NCBI GenBank assembly: GCA_964419935.1
Contig: CAYQQJ010000016.1
Coordinates: forward strand, 19,001-83,000
DNA from: CAYQQJ01 sp964419935
GTDB lineage: Bacteria > Pseudomonadota > Gammaproteobacteria > Pseudomonadales > Cellvibrionaceae
DNA length: 64,000 nt
Direction of reading: 5' to 3'
In this document: piece after piece, positions 25,757 to 35,586 of the stretch
Numbering within the stretch: position 1 is the first letter of the stretch
Layout: the number at the start of each line of letters is the position of its first letter
Notes under the pieces: model-generated
The model's database searches: none
Seen by the model: only the letters and a program-made list of their open reading frames with translations
Told to the model about the DNA's origin: nothing
Made by a program: the position numbers and the translations under genes

Positions 25757-28450
25757 TTATTCAATCTTATAGGTAAAGCCACCGTCATCGTTTACGCCGA
25801 CGTGGATCTTAGAAATACCCTCGTTGGTCACCATCCGGGATAAACACTCCGAGGCCATTGCGGGCAGCATGGTGCGGGTAAGGATATTTTCGATATTGCG
25901 CGCACCTGTGTCGACCTCCTGACTTCTGGCAACGATATGTAACATCAAATCCTCATCATAGGTAAACTCCGCGTCGTAATGTTCCTTGACGCGCTTCTTG
26001 ATGCGATTCATGTTGATCGCACAAATCTTCATCAGATTGTCATCGCTCAACGGGTAGTAGGGGATAATCGTTGCGCGCCCCAAAAATGCCGGCTTGAAGT
26101 ACTTGAGCAGTTGAGGACGGAAGTTGTCCAGCAGCACGTCTGGGTCTGGAGTTTCCTCTTGCGACGAGCAGATGGCCCGGATGTGCTCTTCGCCCGCGTT
26201 GGACGTCATGATGATAACAGTATTGCGGAAATCGATATCGCGTCCTTCTCCATCCTTGATGGTGCCCTTGTCGAACAGGTTATAGAAAATATCCTGCACG
26301 CCAGGATGCGCTTTTTCCATTTCATCGAGCAACACCACGCTATAGGGTTTGCGTCTGACCGCTTCGGTGAGAACGCCACCTTCGCCGTAGCCCACATAGC
26401 CGGGAGGGGAGCCCAACAACATGGAAACCTTATGCTCCTCCTTGAATTCGGACATGTTGATGACGGTGATATTCTGTTCACCGCCGTAAAGGATATCCGC
26501 CAACGCCAACGCAGTTTCCGTTTTGCCGACACCACTGGGTCCAACCATGAAGAACACGCCAATGGGCTTGCGGGGGTCGGTCAAGCCAGCGCGGGAGGTG
26601 CGAATGCTTTGCGCAACCGCTTCCAGTGCATGTTGTTGGCCAATCACTCGGGCACCCATCACGTCTTTCAGTTCGAGAACGGCTTTGATCTCATTGGAGA
26701 CCATTTTACCGACGGGGATGCCGGTCCAGTTTGCGACTACTTCAGCGATGGCCTGGCTGTCGACGTCCACCTGAATCATCGGGGTTTCGCCCTGAATACC
26801 GGCTAGGTTCTTTAGCAGCTTCTGCAGGTTACTTTTAACTTTCTTTCTCTCGGCGTTGCTAAGTAACTGAGGAGATTCTGGCTTTTCGCGTTGCTCGTCA
26901 GTCAGGTTCTGCGCTTTGAAATCTTCCTCTATCTGCTTTTGCAGGGCATGAATGTCTTTGACTATGTTCGCCTCCTGCTCCCATTGTGCTTCCTGCTTTT
27001 CCAGCTCAAGTTTGAGGGCATCGCGTTCTGCCACCAGCTCGGCGATACGCACTTCATAGTTTCCGGTGGACGCATTTTCCCGTCCAAGGGAAACGATGGT
27101 TGTGTCACATTGGGTAATGCGACGCCGCGTATCTTCAATGGGGCCGGGCGTAGCGCTTTGACTCAAGGCCACGCGAGCACAGGCCGTATCCAACAGACTC
27201 ACGGACTTGTCAGGCAACTGGCGGGCGGTAATATAACGACTCGACAAACGCACGGAGTCGATAACGGCTTCATCCAGAATACGCACGCCGTGGTGGTTTT
27301 GAAGCATCCCGGACATCGCTCGCATCATATCGATAGCTTTGTCTTCACTGGGTTCTTCGATTTTCACCACCTGAAAGCGGCGGGTCAGGGCAGGGTCACG
27401 CTCGAAATATTTCTTGTACTCCGCCCAGGTTGTGGCTGCAATGGTGCGCAGCTCACCGCGAGCCAGTGCCGGTTTCAACAGGTTGGCGGCGTCTCCCTGA
27501 CCCTCCTTCCCGCCAGCGCCAATGAGCGTGTGGGCCTCATCAATAAACATGATGATGGGTTCAGAGGAGGCTTTCACCTCGGCAATTACGGACTTTAGCC
27601 GGTTTTCGAACTCTCCCTTCACGCTGGCACCGGCCTGTAACAGTCCGAGATCCAGGCTGCGGATGGTGACATTGCGCAAGGGTGCGGGTACATCACCGGA
27701 AGCAATCCGCAATGCGAAACCTTCTACCACCGCTGTCTTACCAACGCCTGCTTCCCCTGTGAGTATGGGGTTGTTTTGCCTGCGTCTGATCAGGATATCG
27801 ATGATCTGGCGAATTTCGTCGTCGCGTCCAAGGACCGCATCGATTTCGCCTTTGCGCGCGGCTTCGGTCAAGTTGACTGTAAACTTGTCCAGGGACGGGC
27901 TTTTGCTCGGTGTTCCGGTATCTGTACGGGCGGCGCCGGATGCGGTGTCACCGATCGCGGTCGCCTGTGATTCATGTGTAGTTCCAACAATGGCGCGGGT
28001 AACATCCCGTAGGGATTCGGGCGGAATTTTCTTCAGCTCACCGGATGATGCCGCAACTGTCGCTCGTCGCAGGTTTTCGTCGAGCATCAATGCGGCGAGT
28101 ATATGAGCTGAAGTGGCTTGACTGTGGCCGTATTCCACAGAGGCCAACATCCAGGCATTTTTGGCAAGGTCGACAATACTTGGCGACAGGGCCGGTGAGC
28201 GGGAATTACCGGCCTTGATTCGGTCGAGTTCCCGATTCAGACCTTGTGTCAGGGCACCGATATCAATCTCAAATTTTTCGAGAACGGCACAGATATCGCT
28301 GTCGCGTAACTCCAATAACTTCAAAAGCCAATGCTCAATTTCCACGTTGTAGTGGGTACGGGCCATGCACAAGCCGGCAGCGCCTTCAAGCGCTGTCCGG
28401 CAGTTTTCATTCAGTTTGCCCACAAGGGATTTAAGATCGATGCTGATCAT
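25757..28450 (-). CDS. tssH: T6SS AAA+ ATPase ClpV
   Basis: Cytoplasmic hexameric unfoldase that disassembles the contracted TssBC sheath for recycling. The protein has 897 residues from the ATG at 28448-28450, which follows TAAGGA (28457-28462); a TTG six codons upstream has no better site. The Clp N-domain lies at about 1-150. Nucleotide-binding domain 1 has Walker A 'GEAGVGKTA' and Walker B 'IMFIDEAHTL'. A middle coiled-coil domain and domain 2 with 'GPSGVGKTE' and 'VVLLDEMEKAHP' follow. The 'GYGEGGVLTEAVRRKPYSVV' stretch is typical of ClpB/ClpV. It is the last gene of tssABC1C2EFGH. Confidence 0.96.
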   Translation of the reverse strand: MISIDLKSLVGKLNENCRTALEGAAGLCMARTHYNVEIEHWLLKLLELRDSDICAVLEKFEIDIGALTQGLNRELDRIKAGNSRSPALSPSIVDLAKNAWMLASVEYGHSQATSAHILAALMLDENLRRATVAASSGELKKIPPESLRDVTRAIVGTTHESQATAIGDTASGAARTDTGTPSKSPSLDKFTVNLTEAARKGEIDAVLGRDDEIRQIIDILIRRRQNNPILTGEAGVGKTAVVEGFALRIASGDVPAPLRNVTIRSLDLGLLQAGASVKGEFENRLKSVIAEVKASSEPIIMFIDEAHTLIGAGGKEGQGDAANLLKPALARGELRTIAATTWAEYKKYFERDPALTRRFQVVKIEEPSEDKAIDMMRAMSGMLQNHHGVRILDEAVIDSVRLSSRYITARQLPDKSVSLLDTACARVALSQSATPGPIEDTRRRITQCDTTIVSLGRENASTGNYEVRIAELVAERDALKLELEKQEAQWEQEANIVKDIHALQKQIEEDFKAQNLTDEQREKPESPQLLSNAERKKVKSNLQKLLKNLAGIQGETPMIQVDVDSQAIAEVVANWTGIPVGKMVSNEIKAVLELKDVMGARVIGQQHALEAVAQSIRTSRAGLTDPRKPIGVFFMVGPSGVGKTETALALADILYGGEQNITVINMSEFKEEHKVSMLLGSPPGYVGYGEGGVLTEAVRRKPYSVVLLDEMEKAHPGVQDIFYNLFDKGTIKDGEGRDIDFRNTVIIMTSNAGEEHIRAICSSQEETPDPDVLLDNFRPQLLKYFKPAFLGRATIIPYYPLSDDNLMKICAINMNRIKKRVKEHYDAEFTYDEDLMLHIVARSQEVDTGARNIENILTRTMLPAMASECLSRMVTNEGISKIHVGVNDDGGFTYKIE

Positions 28451-28495
28451 TTTTCTGTCCTTATTCAATATTATTGGTTGTAGGTTTGATGCACG

Positions 28496-29623
28496 TTATT
28501 TGAGTCGGTTTGGCGATACCATGATGTTCAGGTTTCGGTCATCATCAGCTGGTTCGGTATCTCTACCGCTGGACAACCAGGTATTCCACCCCATGACAGG
28601 GCTTTGTTTCGGGTTGAGCGACATTCTTCGCGGGAAGTTCTTACGTTTCACCTGGATGGTGAAATCATAATCGCGATCAGGCCCCAGGTACATTCTGGTC
28701 ATGTCGTTTAGCGCTTTGAGTGCTGTTGTTCCCGGCGCGAATCGGCAAAATTGCTCATAGTTCAGCGGACCCAGTGACACGCGGATTTTTCCCTGGGCAA
28801 ACCAGCCCTTTTGCCCGAGCATGACAGTTCGACCCAAAATGGCGTTCTGCCCTTTCGGCGTTTGTCTCGATGCAAGACGGGTTTTAATGTCAGGGATGAG
28901 CTCCTGCCATTGCCCAATGAATTCCTGGATTTTTACGGTAATATTAAAGTAGTGTTCCAAAATTTGTTTGAGGCCGCTCGCCGTTCGTACTTGGGAAGAA
29001 AATAACCCTCCGTAATAGAGTAACGACTCATCTTTTACCGCCATCCGGTTGCTCAAACCGCCGGTTCCCATGCCAATCAAGGACAGCAGCATTTGTGTTT
29101 GTCGGTCGGACGGTTTTTGGGGAGTGCGGGAAAGCCGATTTCTTTCATACTGTATGGGGAGCCGGTACTTAACCGATGCCCTGAAAAACAACGACTGAAT
29201 GCGGTGGTTGAAAATGTCCAGAAAGTCCATCAACGAGTGATCTTTCAACTTGTTCCTTTGCAGAATCAACTCGGTGTAATGAAATGGCAGAACGCCCATG
29301 GCGCCGGTCAGCCCAATGAAGTTGAGCGACATCTCCCAGCGACTTTTTTTCGGTTTTTCTGACGCAGGCTGCAAGGTTCTGATTTCTGATTCAGGGAAGT
29401 CGAACGACTGGGATCCCTTGAGCCGAACAATTTCACGGAGCGGGGGAGAAAAAACGCCAATAGAAAAGCTGCCGGTGGTGCCATCGCTGAAACCGGATGT
29501 ACGCTCTTTGTAAACAGCCGCTCGTTCAATAACCCGAATTGCCTGGACGAACGTATAGGCGTGGGGTTTATCGATAAGGTCTGTAATTACAGCAGAATCT
29601 TTTGGCCGGCTCTTGGTGGACAT
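28496..29623 (-). CDS. tssG: T6SS baseplate protein TssG
   Basis: Baseplate wedge component (VasB/VCA0111, formerly DUF1305), 375 residues. It shows the N-terminal 'DKPHAYTFVQAIRVIER', 'FIGLTGAMGVLPFHYTELIL', 'DFLDIFNHRIQSLFFRA' and 'FARFAPGTTALKALN'-like C-terminal stretch. It binds two TssF and one TssE to form the wedge around VgrG. Its start lies inside tssF (37-bp overlap), so the two are translationally coupled, and tssH begins 45 bp downstream. Confidence 0.94.
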   Translation of the reverse strand: MSTKSRPKDSAVITDLIDKPHAYTFVQAIRVIERAAVYKERTSGFSDGTTGSFSIGVFSPPLREIVRLKGSQSFDFPESEIRTLQPASEKPKKSRWEMSLNFIGLTGAMGVLPFHYTELILQRNKLKDHSLMDFLDIFNHRIQSLFFRASVKYRLPIQYERNRLSRTPQKPSDRQTQMLLSLIGMGTGGLSNRMAVKDESLLYYGGLFSSQVRTASGLKQILEHYFNITVKIQEFIGQWQELIPDIKTRLASRQTPKGQNAILGRTVMLGQKGWFAQGKIRVSLGPLNYEQFCRFAPGTTALKALNDMTRMYLGPDRDYDFTIQVKRKNFPRRMSLNPKQSPVMGWNTWLSSGRDTEPADDDRNLNIMVSPNRLK

Positions 29624-31422
29624 TTTTTCAAGTAACCTTCTTTGTTTTTAAGTTTCACTAAGACGCGAGTGAACGAATTAATCGAGCAATATAGTCCGAA
29701 GAAGTGCTCCAGAACGCTTGCAAAAAGAAAGCTGCTGCTACCTGTGAGCTGACTGTCATTGAGCGTGATTGTAATCTCGATTCCACGACACATTGTCGTA
29801 TGGCCGTCGATGTTCAGTGGCGCGCTTACCGACTTCGCACTGACTGAATCCACCGATTCAATCAGCGCTCTTGTCACAGATGATTCTTTGAAGTCATACA
29901 ACCGCAGAATCTCCTTGAGCGCTTCAGTGGCGTCCGGCCCGCCCGTTATCGAAAGATGATTCAGGTTCAGATGAGAAATAAGCCGCCAGCGAGCGGCGTT
30001 GCGCAGGGCCGGCCTTACGGTGCCTGTTGGCTGCGCTAAAAAGCGGATTTTTTCGCTGGGCGGTGCCGCTTGTACGCATTGCAATTTGGGGTGATTCAAA
30101 TTGAACGGGAGCTTGGATGGCAGGTCGCGGTTGCTGCACAAGGTGTCAATGATGAGGGTACGATCATCCGGTAGATTGGGATTGAAATGAAGATCAACCA
30201 GACTTAGGAATATGTCTGTTCCATCATCTCGTTGATGCGGGCTCAACTTGGATGATCGCCTTTGGCTGCACCAGAAGACCTGGTCCGTTTTCTCGTTATG
30301 GGCGTGAGTCACACCATAAAGTGGCAGATACTCGCACTTCTCGCCAGACGAGGTGGACGCCGTGACTTTGTCGATGCTGTATATCTCATAGCCAATTGGG
30401 CGTCGTGAATCCGGAATGACTTGATACTCAGTGCGAGTGTGGTCAATTTTTATTGGATCTACCTTGTGATCAAATAAATTGATCGCCGGTGAACAGCCCA
30501 GCATAAACGTGCTTTCGTTAATATTGTTTTCTAGTTCAACGTCAGAATCTTGCAAATAAATGTAGAGGTGAAGACTCTCCTCGGCATTCTCCGGCATTTG
30601 ATCGGCAATTCCAGCAATGTCGATGAACATAAACTTTTCCGGGAAAACGAAGTATTCGGTCAACAGTCTGTAGCCAATGAAGGACGAGGGTGGGTAGGGC
30701 AGTATTCCCTCTGCAATGTCAAATCCCACAGGTTGTACAGCCTCATTGCCAAGATAGATGGGTTTGACGTCTACTTCGCTGGTGGTCATTACAACGTTCT
30801 GTACGTTGTTCAGGAGAAGTTCGTAGAGTGGGTGTATATGTTGGGGTTGACCTTTCAAGTAGAACCGAAGTGTTTCCGGCTTCAAGTCCGAAAAAGATAT
30901 ATCCTTGTTGAACGTCTTGAGCACCAATTTCAAGACGCCACCAGCGCCGCGCACCGCCGCGGACCCCGGGGTGGAGAAGGGGCGTCCCAAAAGGCTCGCT
31001 TCTTCCACGACAATGGGGTACATATCAACGGGATAAGCCGTCGTGAACCGACAGTTTTCGCCCTGGAATTGCTCAGTTTCGAGAAGTGTGTTTGCCGGCA
31101 GGTGGTATTTTGAGTCCAACTGCTCTGGATCCGGGCTGAACTGTACAATCGACATGGACGGAATCGGGCGTTGATAGTGCGGGAATAGCACGCCCAGTAT
31201 GGCATCGCTGAGCTCGGGAAAGTCATCATCAAGCTTGTGATGAATTCGCGCATTCAGATAGGCGAAACTTTCTACTAAACGGGAAACATGAGGGTCTTCG
31301 ATGGTATCTGTGCTGACACCCAAACGACCGGCAATTTTGGGGTGTTCCTTGGAAAACTCGGCTCCCATTTGGCGGATATACGCGAGCTCCTTTTCGTAGT
31401 ATTGCAATAACTCATCAGCCAT
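29587..31422 (-). CDS. tssF: T6SS baseplate protein TssF
   Basis: Baseplate wedge component (VasA/VCA0110), 611 residues from the ATG at 31420-31422. That start follows GGAGGAA at 31429-31435 and gives the standard N-terminus 'MADELLQYYEKELAYIRQMG' with 'EFSKEHPKIAGRLG' next. Later signatures include 'VERLVESFAYLNARI'-like 'RLVESFAYLNARIHHKLDDD', 'ILGVLFPHYQRPIPSMSIVQ' and 'NLNHLSITGG'. It overlaps tssE by 8 bp and tssG by 37 bp, so it sits in a strongly coupled block. Length agrees with the family (about 580-620). Confidence 0.95.
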   Translation of the reverse strand: MADELLQYYEKELAYIRQMGAEFSKEHPKIAGRLGVSTDTIEDPHVSRLVESFAYLNARIHHKLDDDFPELSDAILGVLFPHYQRPIPSMSIVQFSPDPEQLDSKYHLPANTLLETEQFQGENCRFTTAYPVDMYPIVVEEASLLGRPFSTPGSAAVRGAGGVLKLVLKTFNKDISFSDLKPETLRFYLKGQPQHIHPLYELLLNNVQNVVMTTSEVDVKPIYLGNEAVQPVGFDIAEGILPYPPSSFIGYRLLTEYFVFPEKFMFIDIAGIADQMPENAEESLHLYIYLQDSDVELENNINESTFMLGCSPAINLFDHKVDPIKIDHTRTEYQVIPDSRRPIGYEIYSIDKVTASTSSGEKCEYLPLYGVTHAHNEKTDQVFWCSQRRSSKLSPHQRDDGTDIFLSLVDLHFNPNLPDDRTLIIDTLCSNRDLPSKLPFNLNHPKLQCVQAAPPSEKIRFLAQPTGTVRPALRNAARWRLISHLNLNHLSITGGPDATEALKEILRLYDFKESSVTRALIESVDSVSAKSVSAPLNIDGHTTMCRGIEITITLNDSQLTGSSSFLFASVLEHFFGLYCSINSFTRVLVKLKNKEGYLKKCPPRAGQKILL

Positions 31423-31912
31423 TTCGCGATTCCTCCACATTCACGATCCTCGACACGGGGTCCAGTTCGGAATCAAATATGACAATTTCAGGCGCCGGAT
31501 CAGCATAAAGCGTTGCTTCAATCCGAAATCTTAATGTACGGTCGGTAGTGTCTTTGTTCTCCAGTGGAACAACCTTGACCGATTTAAATCGAGGTTCGTA
31601 ATCTCGCAGGATTCGTTCCAGTGTCTTGACGAATTCTTTCTTCTTCTCAAGGCTTACGACATTGATGGTCGCCAAGTCTGGCATACCGTAGTTCAGTAGA
31701 GACAGTTCCAGTTGTGTCAGCTCTTCTGCGGGAGCGACTACGCGATAACGCGTATTCAGGAGGCTTTCCAGGTCTCTTTTGACGCTGTTGCGCAACTCAC
31801 GAATATGTTGATGACGGTTCTTGTCGACTTCGACTCCATTGTGCGGGTCATCGTCCAGTAGTCTGTCGAGGATCGATGCGCGAAGCTCTTTGTTTTTCCC
31901 TATACGCGCCAT
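31415..31912 (-). CDS. tssE: T6SS baseplate protein TssE (gp25-like)
   Basis: Homologue of phage T4 gp25 that starts sheath assembly on the baseplate, 165 residues. It contains the gp25 core: 'SILDRLLDDDP', 'ELRNSVKRDLESLLNTRYRV', 'LLNYGMPDL' and the 'DYEPRFKSVKV' segment with the conserved Glu-Pro-Arg triad, then 'LRFRIEATLYADP'. It starts 2 bp after the tssC2 stop. Unlike many clusters, no hcp gene lies between tssC and tssE. Confidence 0.95.
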   Translation of the reverse strand: MARIGKNKELRASILDRLLDDDPHNGVEVDKNRHQHIRELRNSVKRDLESLLNTRYRVVAPAEELTQLELSLLNYGMPDLATINVVSLEKKKEFVKTLERILRDYEPRFKSVKVVPLENKDTTDRTLRFRIEATLYADPAPEIVIFDSELDPVSRIVNVEESRNG

Positions 31913-31914
31913 TG

Positions 31915-33504
31915 TTAGCTTGCCTGTACCAGTTCGGTGACCAGTTCCAGTTCCGAAACCATTTGATCAAGTTGGTAGTGCGGTGCCAGATGTATTACAC
32001 AGAGATACTCTCCTGGTTTCTCCGGATGTTCGTTGACTTTTACACCAGCTTCCCGCAAGGGGTAACGAGCTTGTTCTTCCCATTCAAGATCATCTCGTCC
32101 TGTTGTGTACTTGAACAACCAAGTGGTGAGGAACGTCTCGCACTCATCTGCTGTTATGAACGAACCGATCTTGTCCCTGATCATAACCTTGATGTAATGG
32201 GCTACACGGGAACCGCACAAAATGTGCTGTAGCATCGCGGAAATTTTTGCATTGACATTGGCGCTGCGCGAATCCTTTTGCCTTGGCTTTTGTAAGGATT
32301 GATTGCTGTAAAAGGCGGCAAAAGGTGTGTCATAACATTGGCATAGAGGTATAAGCCCCAAGTCGCTGATTTCTCGTTCGGTTGAGTCAGTGATAATCAC
32401 GTCGGTGATTGGTTTGTGTGCAATATCGTTTGGATCTGTGTTGAATGTGTCGAACTGCAGGTTGGTCAGCAATCCGCCGCCAACCTGATTTCGCGGTACT
32501 CCGCGGATGTGGCCGAACCAGCCGACGTTGGCGAATTCCCGGATCAGCACTCCACCGAATGCATAACACGCGTTCCCCCAGAGGTAGTTGGACTTGTCGG
32601 TTGCCTCGACTTTTTCGTAAAAGAAGATACCCCGGTAACTTCCAGGCTCTGTTCTATAGGGGCGACGCATGAGAATTCGCGGCAACGTCAATGCAATAAA
32701 CCGCGAGTCGGATTTATCCCGGAGCGCGTGCCATTTTATGTACTCATTGGTAGAGAAAATCGAGCTGAAGTTGAGCGGAAGACCCAGCGAACTGAAATCA
32801 TCCAAACCAAAAAGCTCGCTTGATGCTGCCGCTATGAAGGGGGCAAACGCTGCTGCAGCAACTTCAGCGAGTCCTTCCAGTGTCGCTATATCATCATGAG
32901 GGTGTCGAGCAGATCGTTTATGGCTGATTTCATAATCGCCAAGGATGGCTCCGTAAGGTTCGCCACCCGGCTGACCATACTCCTCGCTGTATATTTTCTG
33001 AAATAGATGACTTTGATCAAAATCCAAGGCGCGGCCAATATCACGCACGACTTCCAACCAGCTGATGTTCAGGAATCGGATCTTGATGTTGCGCGCACCG
33101 TCCGCCTGCGTAACCAAATACCACAAGCCCCGCCAGGAGGCTTCCAGCTTCTGGAGTTGGGGCTGATGAATGATATTATTCAGTTGATCGTTAACAAGGT
33201 GATCGATGTTGGTTATCGCACGGTTTAACGCAAGAGCAATATCATCTGTATCACGAATGCGATTGAGGTTCTCGAACGTTTTCAACCAGTACTTAAGAGC
33301 TTTTTGCTCATCTTTTTCCGCAAGGAATTCATCCAGACTGGTGATATAGGGCGTTTGAGTATAAAGAGACTCAATATCCACGTTTTCCGCGGAACGCGTG
33401 GATGCAGATGAGGGCTTGGTTTGAGAGACGGACACGGGATGATCCATTGAATAAATTGGAACATGAGAGGCCCAGGGAGAAATTGCCTGATTGACGCCAT
33501 CCAT
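31915..33504 (-). CDS. Second TssC-type sheath large-subunit paralogue
   Basis: A 529-residue paralogue of TssC with start at 33502-33504 (AGAGGT about 8 nt upstream; a TTG 11 codons earlier is less likely). It aligns throughout with the upstream tssC1: 'QLQKLEASWRGLWYLV', 'VRDIGRALDFDQSHLFQKIY', 'GDYEISHKRSARHPHDDIAT', 'CYAFGGVLIREFANVGWFGH', 'RVAHYIKVMIRDKIGSFITA'. Its N-terminus has an extra ~45-residue Ser/Thr/Pro-rich extension before 'ITSLDEFLAEKDEQKAL', and its surface loops differ. It lies 33 bp after tssC1 and 2 bp before tssE. It may form alternative or mixed sheath rings, or act as a baseplate-proximal sheath collar. Function inferred from homology only. Confidence 0.92.
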   Translation of the reverse strand: MDGVNQAISPWASHVPIYSMDHPVSVSQTKPSSASTRSAENVDIESLYTQTPYITSLDEFLAEKDEQKALKYWLKTFENLNRIRDTDDIALALNRAITNIDHLVNDQLNNIIHQPQLQKLEASWRGLWYLVTQADGARNIKIRFLNISWLEVVRDIGRALDFDQSHLFQKIYSEEYGQPGGEPYGAILGDYEISHKRSARHPHDDIATLEGLAEVAAAAFAPFIAAASSELFGLDDFSSLGLPLNFSSIFSTNEYIKWHALRDKSDSRFIALTLPRILMRRPYRTEPGSYRGIFFYEKVEATDKSNYLWGNACYAFGGVLIREFANVGWFGHIRGVPRNQVGGGLLTNLQFDTFNTDPNDIAHKPITDVIITDSTEREISDLGLIPLCQCYDTPFAAFYSNQSLQKPRQKDSRSANVNAKISAMLQHILCGSRVAHYIKVMIRDKIGSFITADECETFLTTWLFKYTTGRDDLEWEEQARYPLREAGVKVNEHPEKPGEYLCVIHLAPHYQLDQMVSELELVTELVQAS

Positions 33505-33537
33505 GGCGAGTACCTCTCGGAATATCCTGAGTTTCAA

Positions 33538-35034
33538 TTAGCCCGCTTTGGGGATATTGGCTACCAGCCTCAGAGACGCTGTCAGTTCTTCCATTTGTAG
33601 CCAGGGACGCATCCACGCGACTGCGTTGTAAACACCGGGTTGTCCAGGAACTTCCTTGACTTCTACCCGGGCTTCTGCCAGAGGGTAGCGCGCTTTCATT
33701 TCAGCACTTGCACCGGGGCTGCCATTTACGTAGCCATTGATCCAACGGTTCAACCAGGCTTCAGCTTCTGAGGCTTCCATGAAGGAACCAATTTTGTCCC
33801 GCGCCATGACCTTGAGGAAGTGGGCGATTCTGGATGTTGCCATTACATACGGCAGGCGTGATGAAATGGCGGCATTGGATGTCGCATCCGGGTCATCGAA
33901 CTTCTTGGGACGCTGTGTGGTTTGCGCACCAAAGAATACGGCGTAATCGGTATTCTTGTAGTGACAAAGCGGTAAGAAGCCCAGTTTGCTGAGCTCGGCT
34001 TCGCGGCGGTCAGTAATGCCGATCTCAGTCGGACACTTCTGATCTACGTCGCCGTCGTCACTGACAAATGTGTGACTTGGCAGGCCTTCAACCTTGCCGC
34101 CGCCTTCTGCACCACGAATACTTGTACACCAGCCATACTCGGCATAAGCCTTGGTCATCACGGTTCCCAGTGCATAGGCAGCGTTCATCCAGCAATAGGA
34201 AGTATGATCAGGCGCCAGGTGCTGTCCGTTTTCATTGGCAGCGACTTCTTCGTAGTTGAAAGCTTCAACAGGTTTGGTTGCCTGACCGTATGGCAAGCGC
34301 GCCAGTACGCGAGGCATCGCGAGCGTGACGAAGCGGGAGTCTTCACTGTCCCGGAAGCTGCGCCAGGGGATGTATTCTGCTGAATCAAAGATCTTTTCCA
34401 TGTCCCGCGGTTTGGAAAGCTCGGTGAAGTCATCGAATCCAAACATCTCTGGAGCGGCGGCGGAAAGGAACGGACAAAAGCCAGCTGCAGCGACATTGGA
34501 CATTTTGCTCAGCAACGACACATCATCGGGGTGAGAGGAAAACTCGTAATCGCCCATAAGTGCGGCGTAGGGCTGCCCACCGGCAGTGCCGAATTCACTT
34601 TCGTAGATTTTCTTGAAAATCTGGCTCTGATCAAACTCAACGGCTTTTTCCAGGTCCCGGGACAGCTCCTTCTTGCTGATGTTGAGCATGCGGATCTTCA
34701 ATTGCGCACCGGTTTCCGAGTTCATGACCAGGTGATTGAGACCGCGCCATGAGCCTTCGACTTTCTGAAACTTCTCGTGGTGCATGATCGACGCCAATTG
34801 CTTGGACATGACCTGATCAAGTGCAGCGATTGCGGAATTGATAGTGATGGAAAGGTTCTTGTCCCATTTGACAGTTCCTTTCATCGCTTCCTGAGTCAGG
34901 GTGCGCAGCAGTTCCTCGGTTTCATCACGAGAAGTCTGTTTGGTCGCGGATATCGCCTGTTCAAGAAAGTCCAGTTCCTGGACTTCAACTTCACCTTCTG
35001 GTCGTTCTGCCAGCTGCTCGTCATTATTCGCCAT
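33538..35034 (-). CDS. tssC: T6SS contractile sheath large subunit TssC
   Basis: Large subunit of the contractile sheath (VipB-like), 498 residues from the ATG at 35032-35034, where AAGGTGAG precedes. It overlaps tssB by 11 bp. Features are '[11 protein letters not shown]', '[19 protein letters not shown]', '[20 protein letters not shown]', '[20 protein letters not shown]', '[20 protein letters not shown]', '[20 protein letters not shown]' and '[20 protein letters not shown]'. It matches the canonical TssC better than its tandem paralogue and is coupled to tssB, so it is the likely main partner of TssB. Confidence 0.96.
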   Translation of the reverse strand: MANNDEQLAERPEGEVEVQELDFLEQAISATKQTSRDETEELLRTLTQEAMKGTVKWDKNLSITINSAIAALDQVMSKQLASIMHHEKFQKVEGSWRGLNHLVMNSETGAQLKIRMLNISKKELSRDLEKAVEFDQSQIFKKIYESEFGTAGGQPYAALMGDYEFSSHPDDVSLLSKMSNVAAAGFCPFLSAAAPEMFGFDDFTELSKPRDMEKIFDSAEYIPWRSFRDSEDSRFVTLAMPRVLARLPYGQATKPVEAFNYEEVAANENGQHLAPDHTSYCWMNAAYALGTVMTKAYAEYGWCTSIRGAEGGGKVEGLPSHTFVSDDGDVDQKCPTEIGITDRREAELSKLGFLPLCHYKNTDYAVFFGAQTTQRPKKFDDPDATSNAAISSRLPYVMATSRIAHFLKVMARDKIGSFMEASEAEAWLNRWINGYVNGSPGASAEMKARYPLAEARVEVKEVPGQPGVYNAVAWMRPWLQMEELTASLRLVANIPKAG

Positions 35035-35554
35035 CTTTCTCACCTTCTGCATCAGTACCATCAACGCCCAGCTTGCCGGAAAGGGAGGACAGGGCTTCAG
35101 TATCGTTTAGAATATTTTCAAGAAGCAGCTCCAGATCTTCAGATCGATCTGCTTTGGTTAACAGATCGCGTAACTTGTTACGCGTCTCCATCAGCTTTTT
35201 CAATGGCTCAACTTGCTCCACAATTTTGTGCGGCTCAAAGTCTTCCATATTCTTGAAGTCGAGATTGATGGACATTTCGCTCCCGTCGGCTTGCAAGGTG
35301 TTCTCGACCTTCATACGCACGCCGGGGTTTACCTTGGCCATAACGTCATTGAAGTTATCGCGATCAATTTGAGAAAACTTGCGATCTTTCAATGGCTTTT
35401 TGCTGTCGGTGTTGTCGCCGGAGTAATCACCCATAACGCCCATGACAAACGGAATTTCTTTCTCGACAATCGAGCCGTTTGTTTCAACGTCATAGGTAAT
35501 ATGTACCCGGGGCTTTCTTACGCGCTTTAGCTTGTCGTGGATGCTATCGGACAT
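35024..35554 (-). CDS. tssB: T6SS contractile sheath small subunit TssB
   Basis: Small sheath subunit (VipA-like), 176 residues. The family N-terminus is clear: '[20 protein letters not shown]', '[14 protein letters not shown]', '[20 protein letters not shown]', '[17 protein letters not shown]'-like segment and the helical tail '[20 protein letters not shown]' that interlocks with TssC and carries the ClpV-linked region. Ribosome-binding site GAGGATTAGGGA precedes the ATG. It lies 32 bp after tssA and overlaps tssC by 11 bp. Confidence 0.96.
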   Translation of the reverse strand: MSDSIHDKLKRVRKPRVHITYDVETNGSIVEKEIPFVMGVMGDYSGDNTDSKKPLKDRKFSQIDRDNFNDVMAKVNPGVRMKVENTLQADGSEMSINLDFKNMEDFEPHKIVEQVEPLKKLMETRNKLRDLLTKADRSEDLELLLENILNDTEALSSLSGKLGVDGTDAEGEKDGE

Positions 35555-35586
35555 AATCCCTAATCCTCTTATTTTTAAGGTTTACA

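Noticed and set aside
25979..26806. 275-codon open frame antisense to tssH
   Set aside because: It is the complement of a clear AAA+ gene. Its codons mirror the tssH frame and no start signals are visible.
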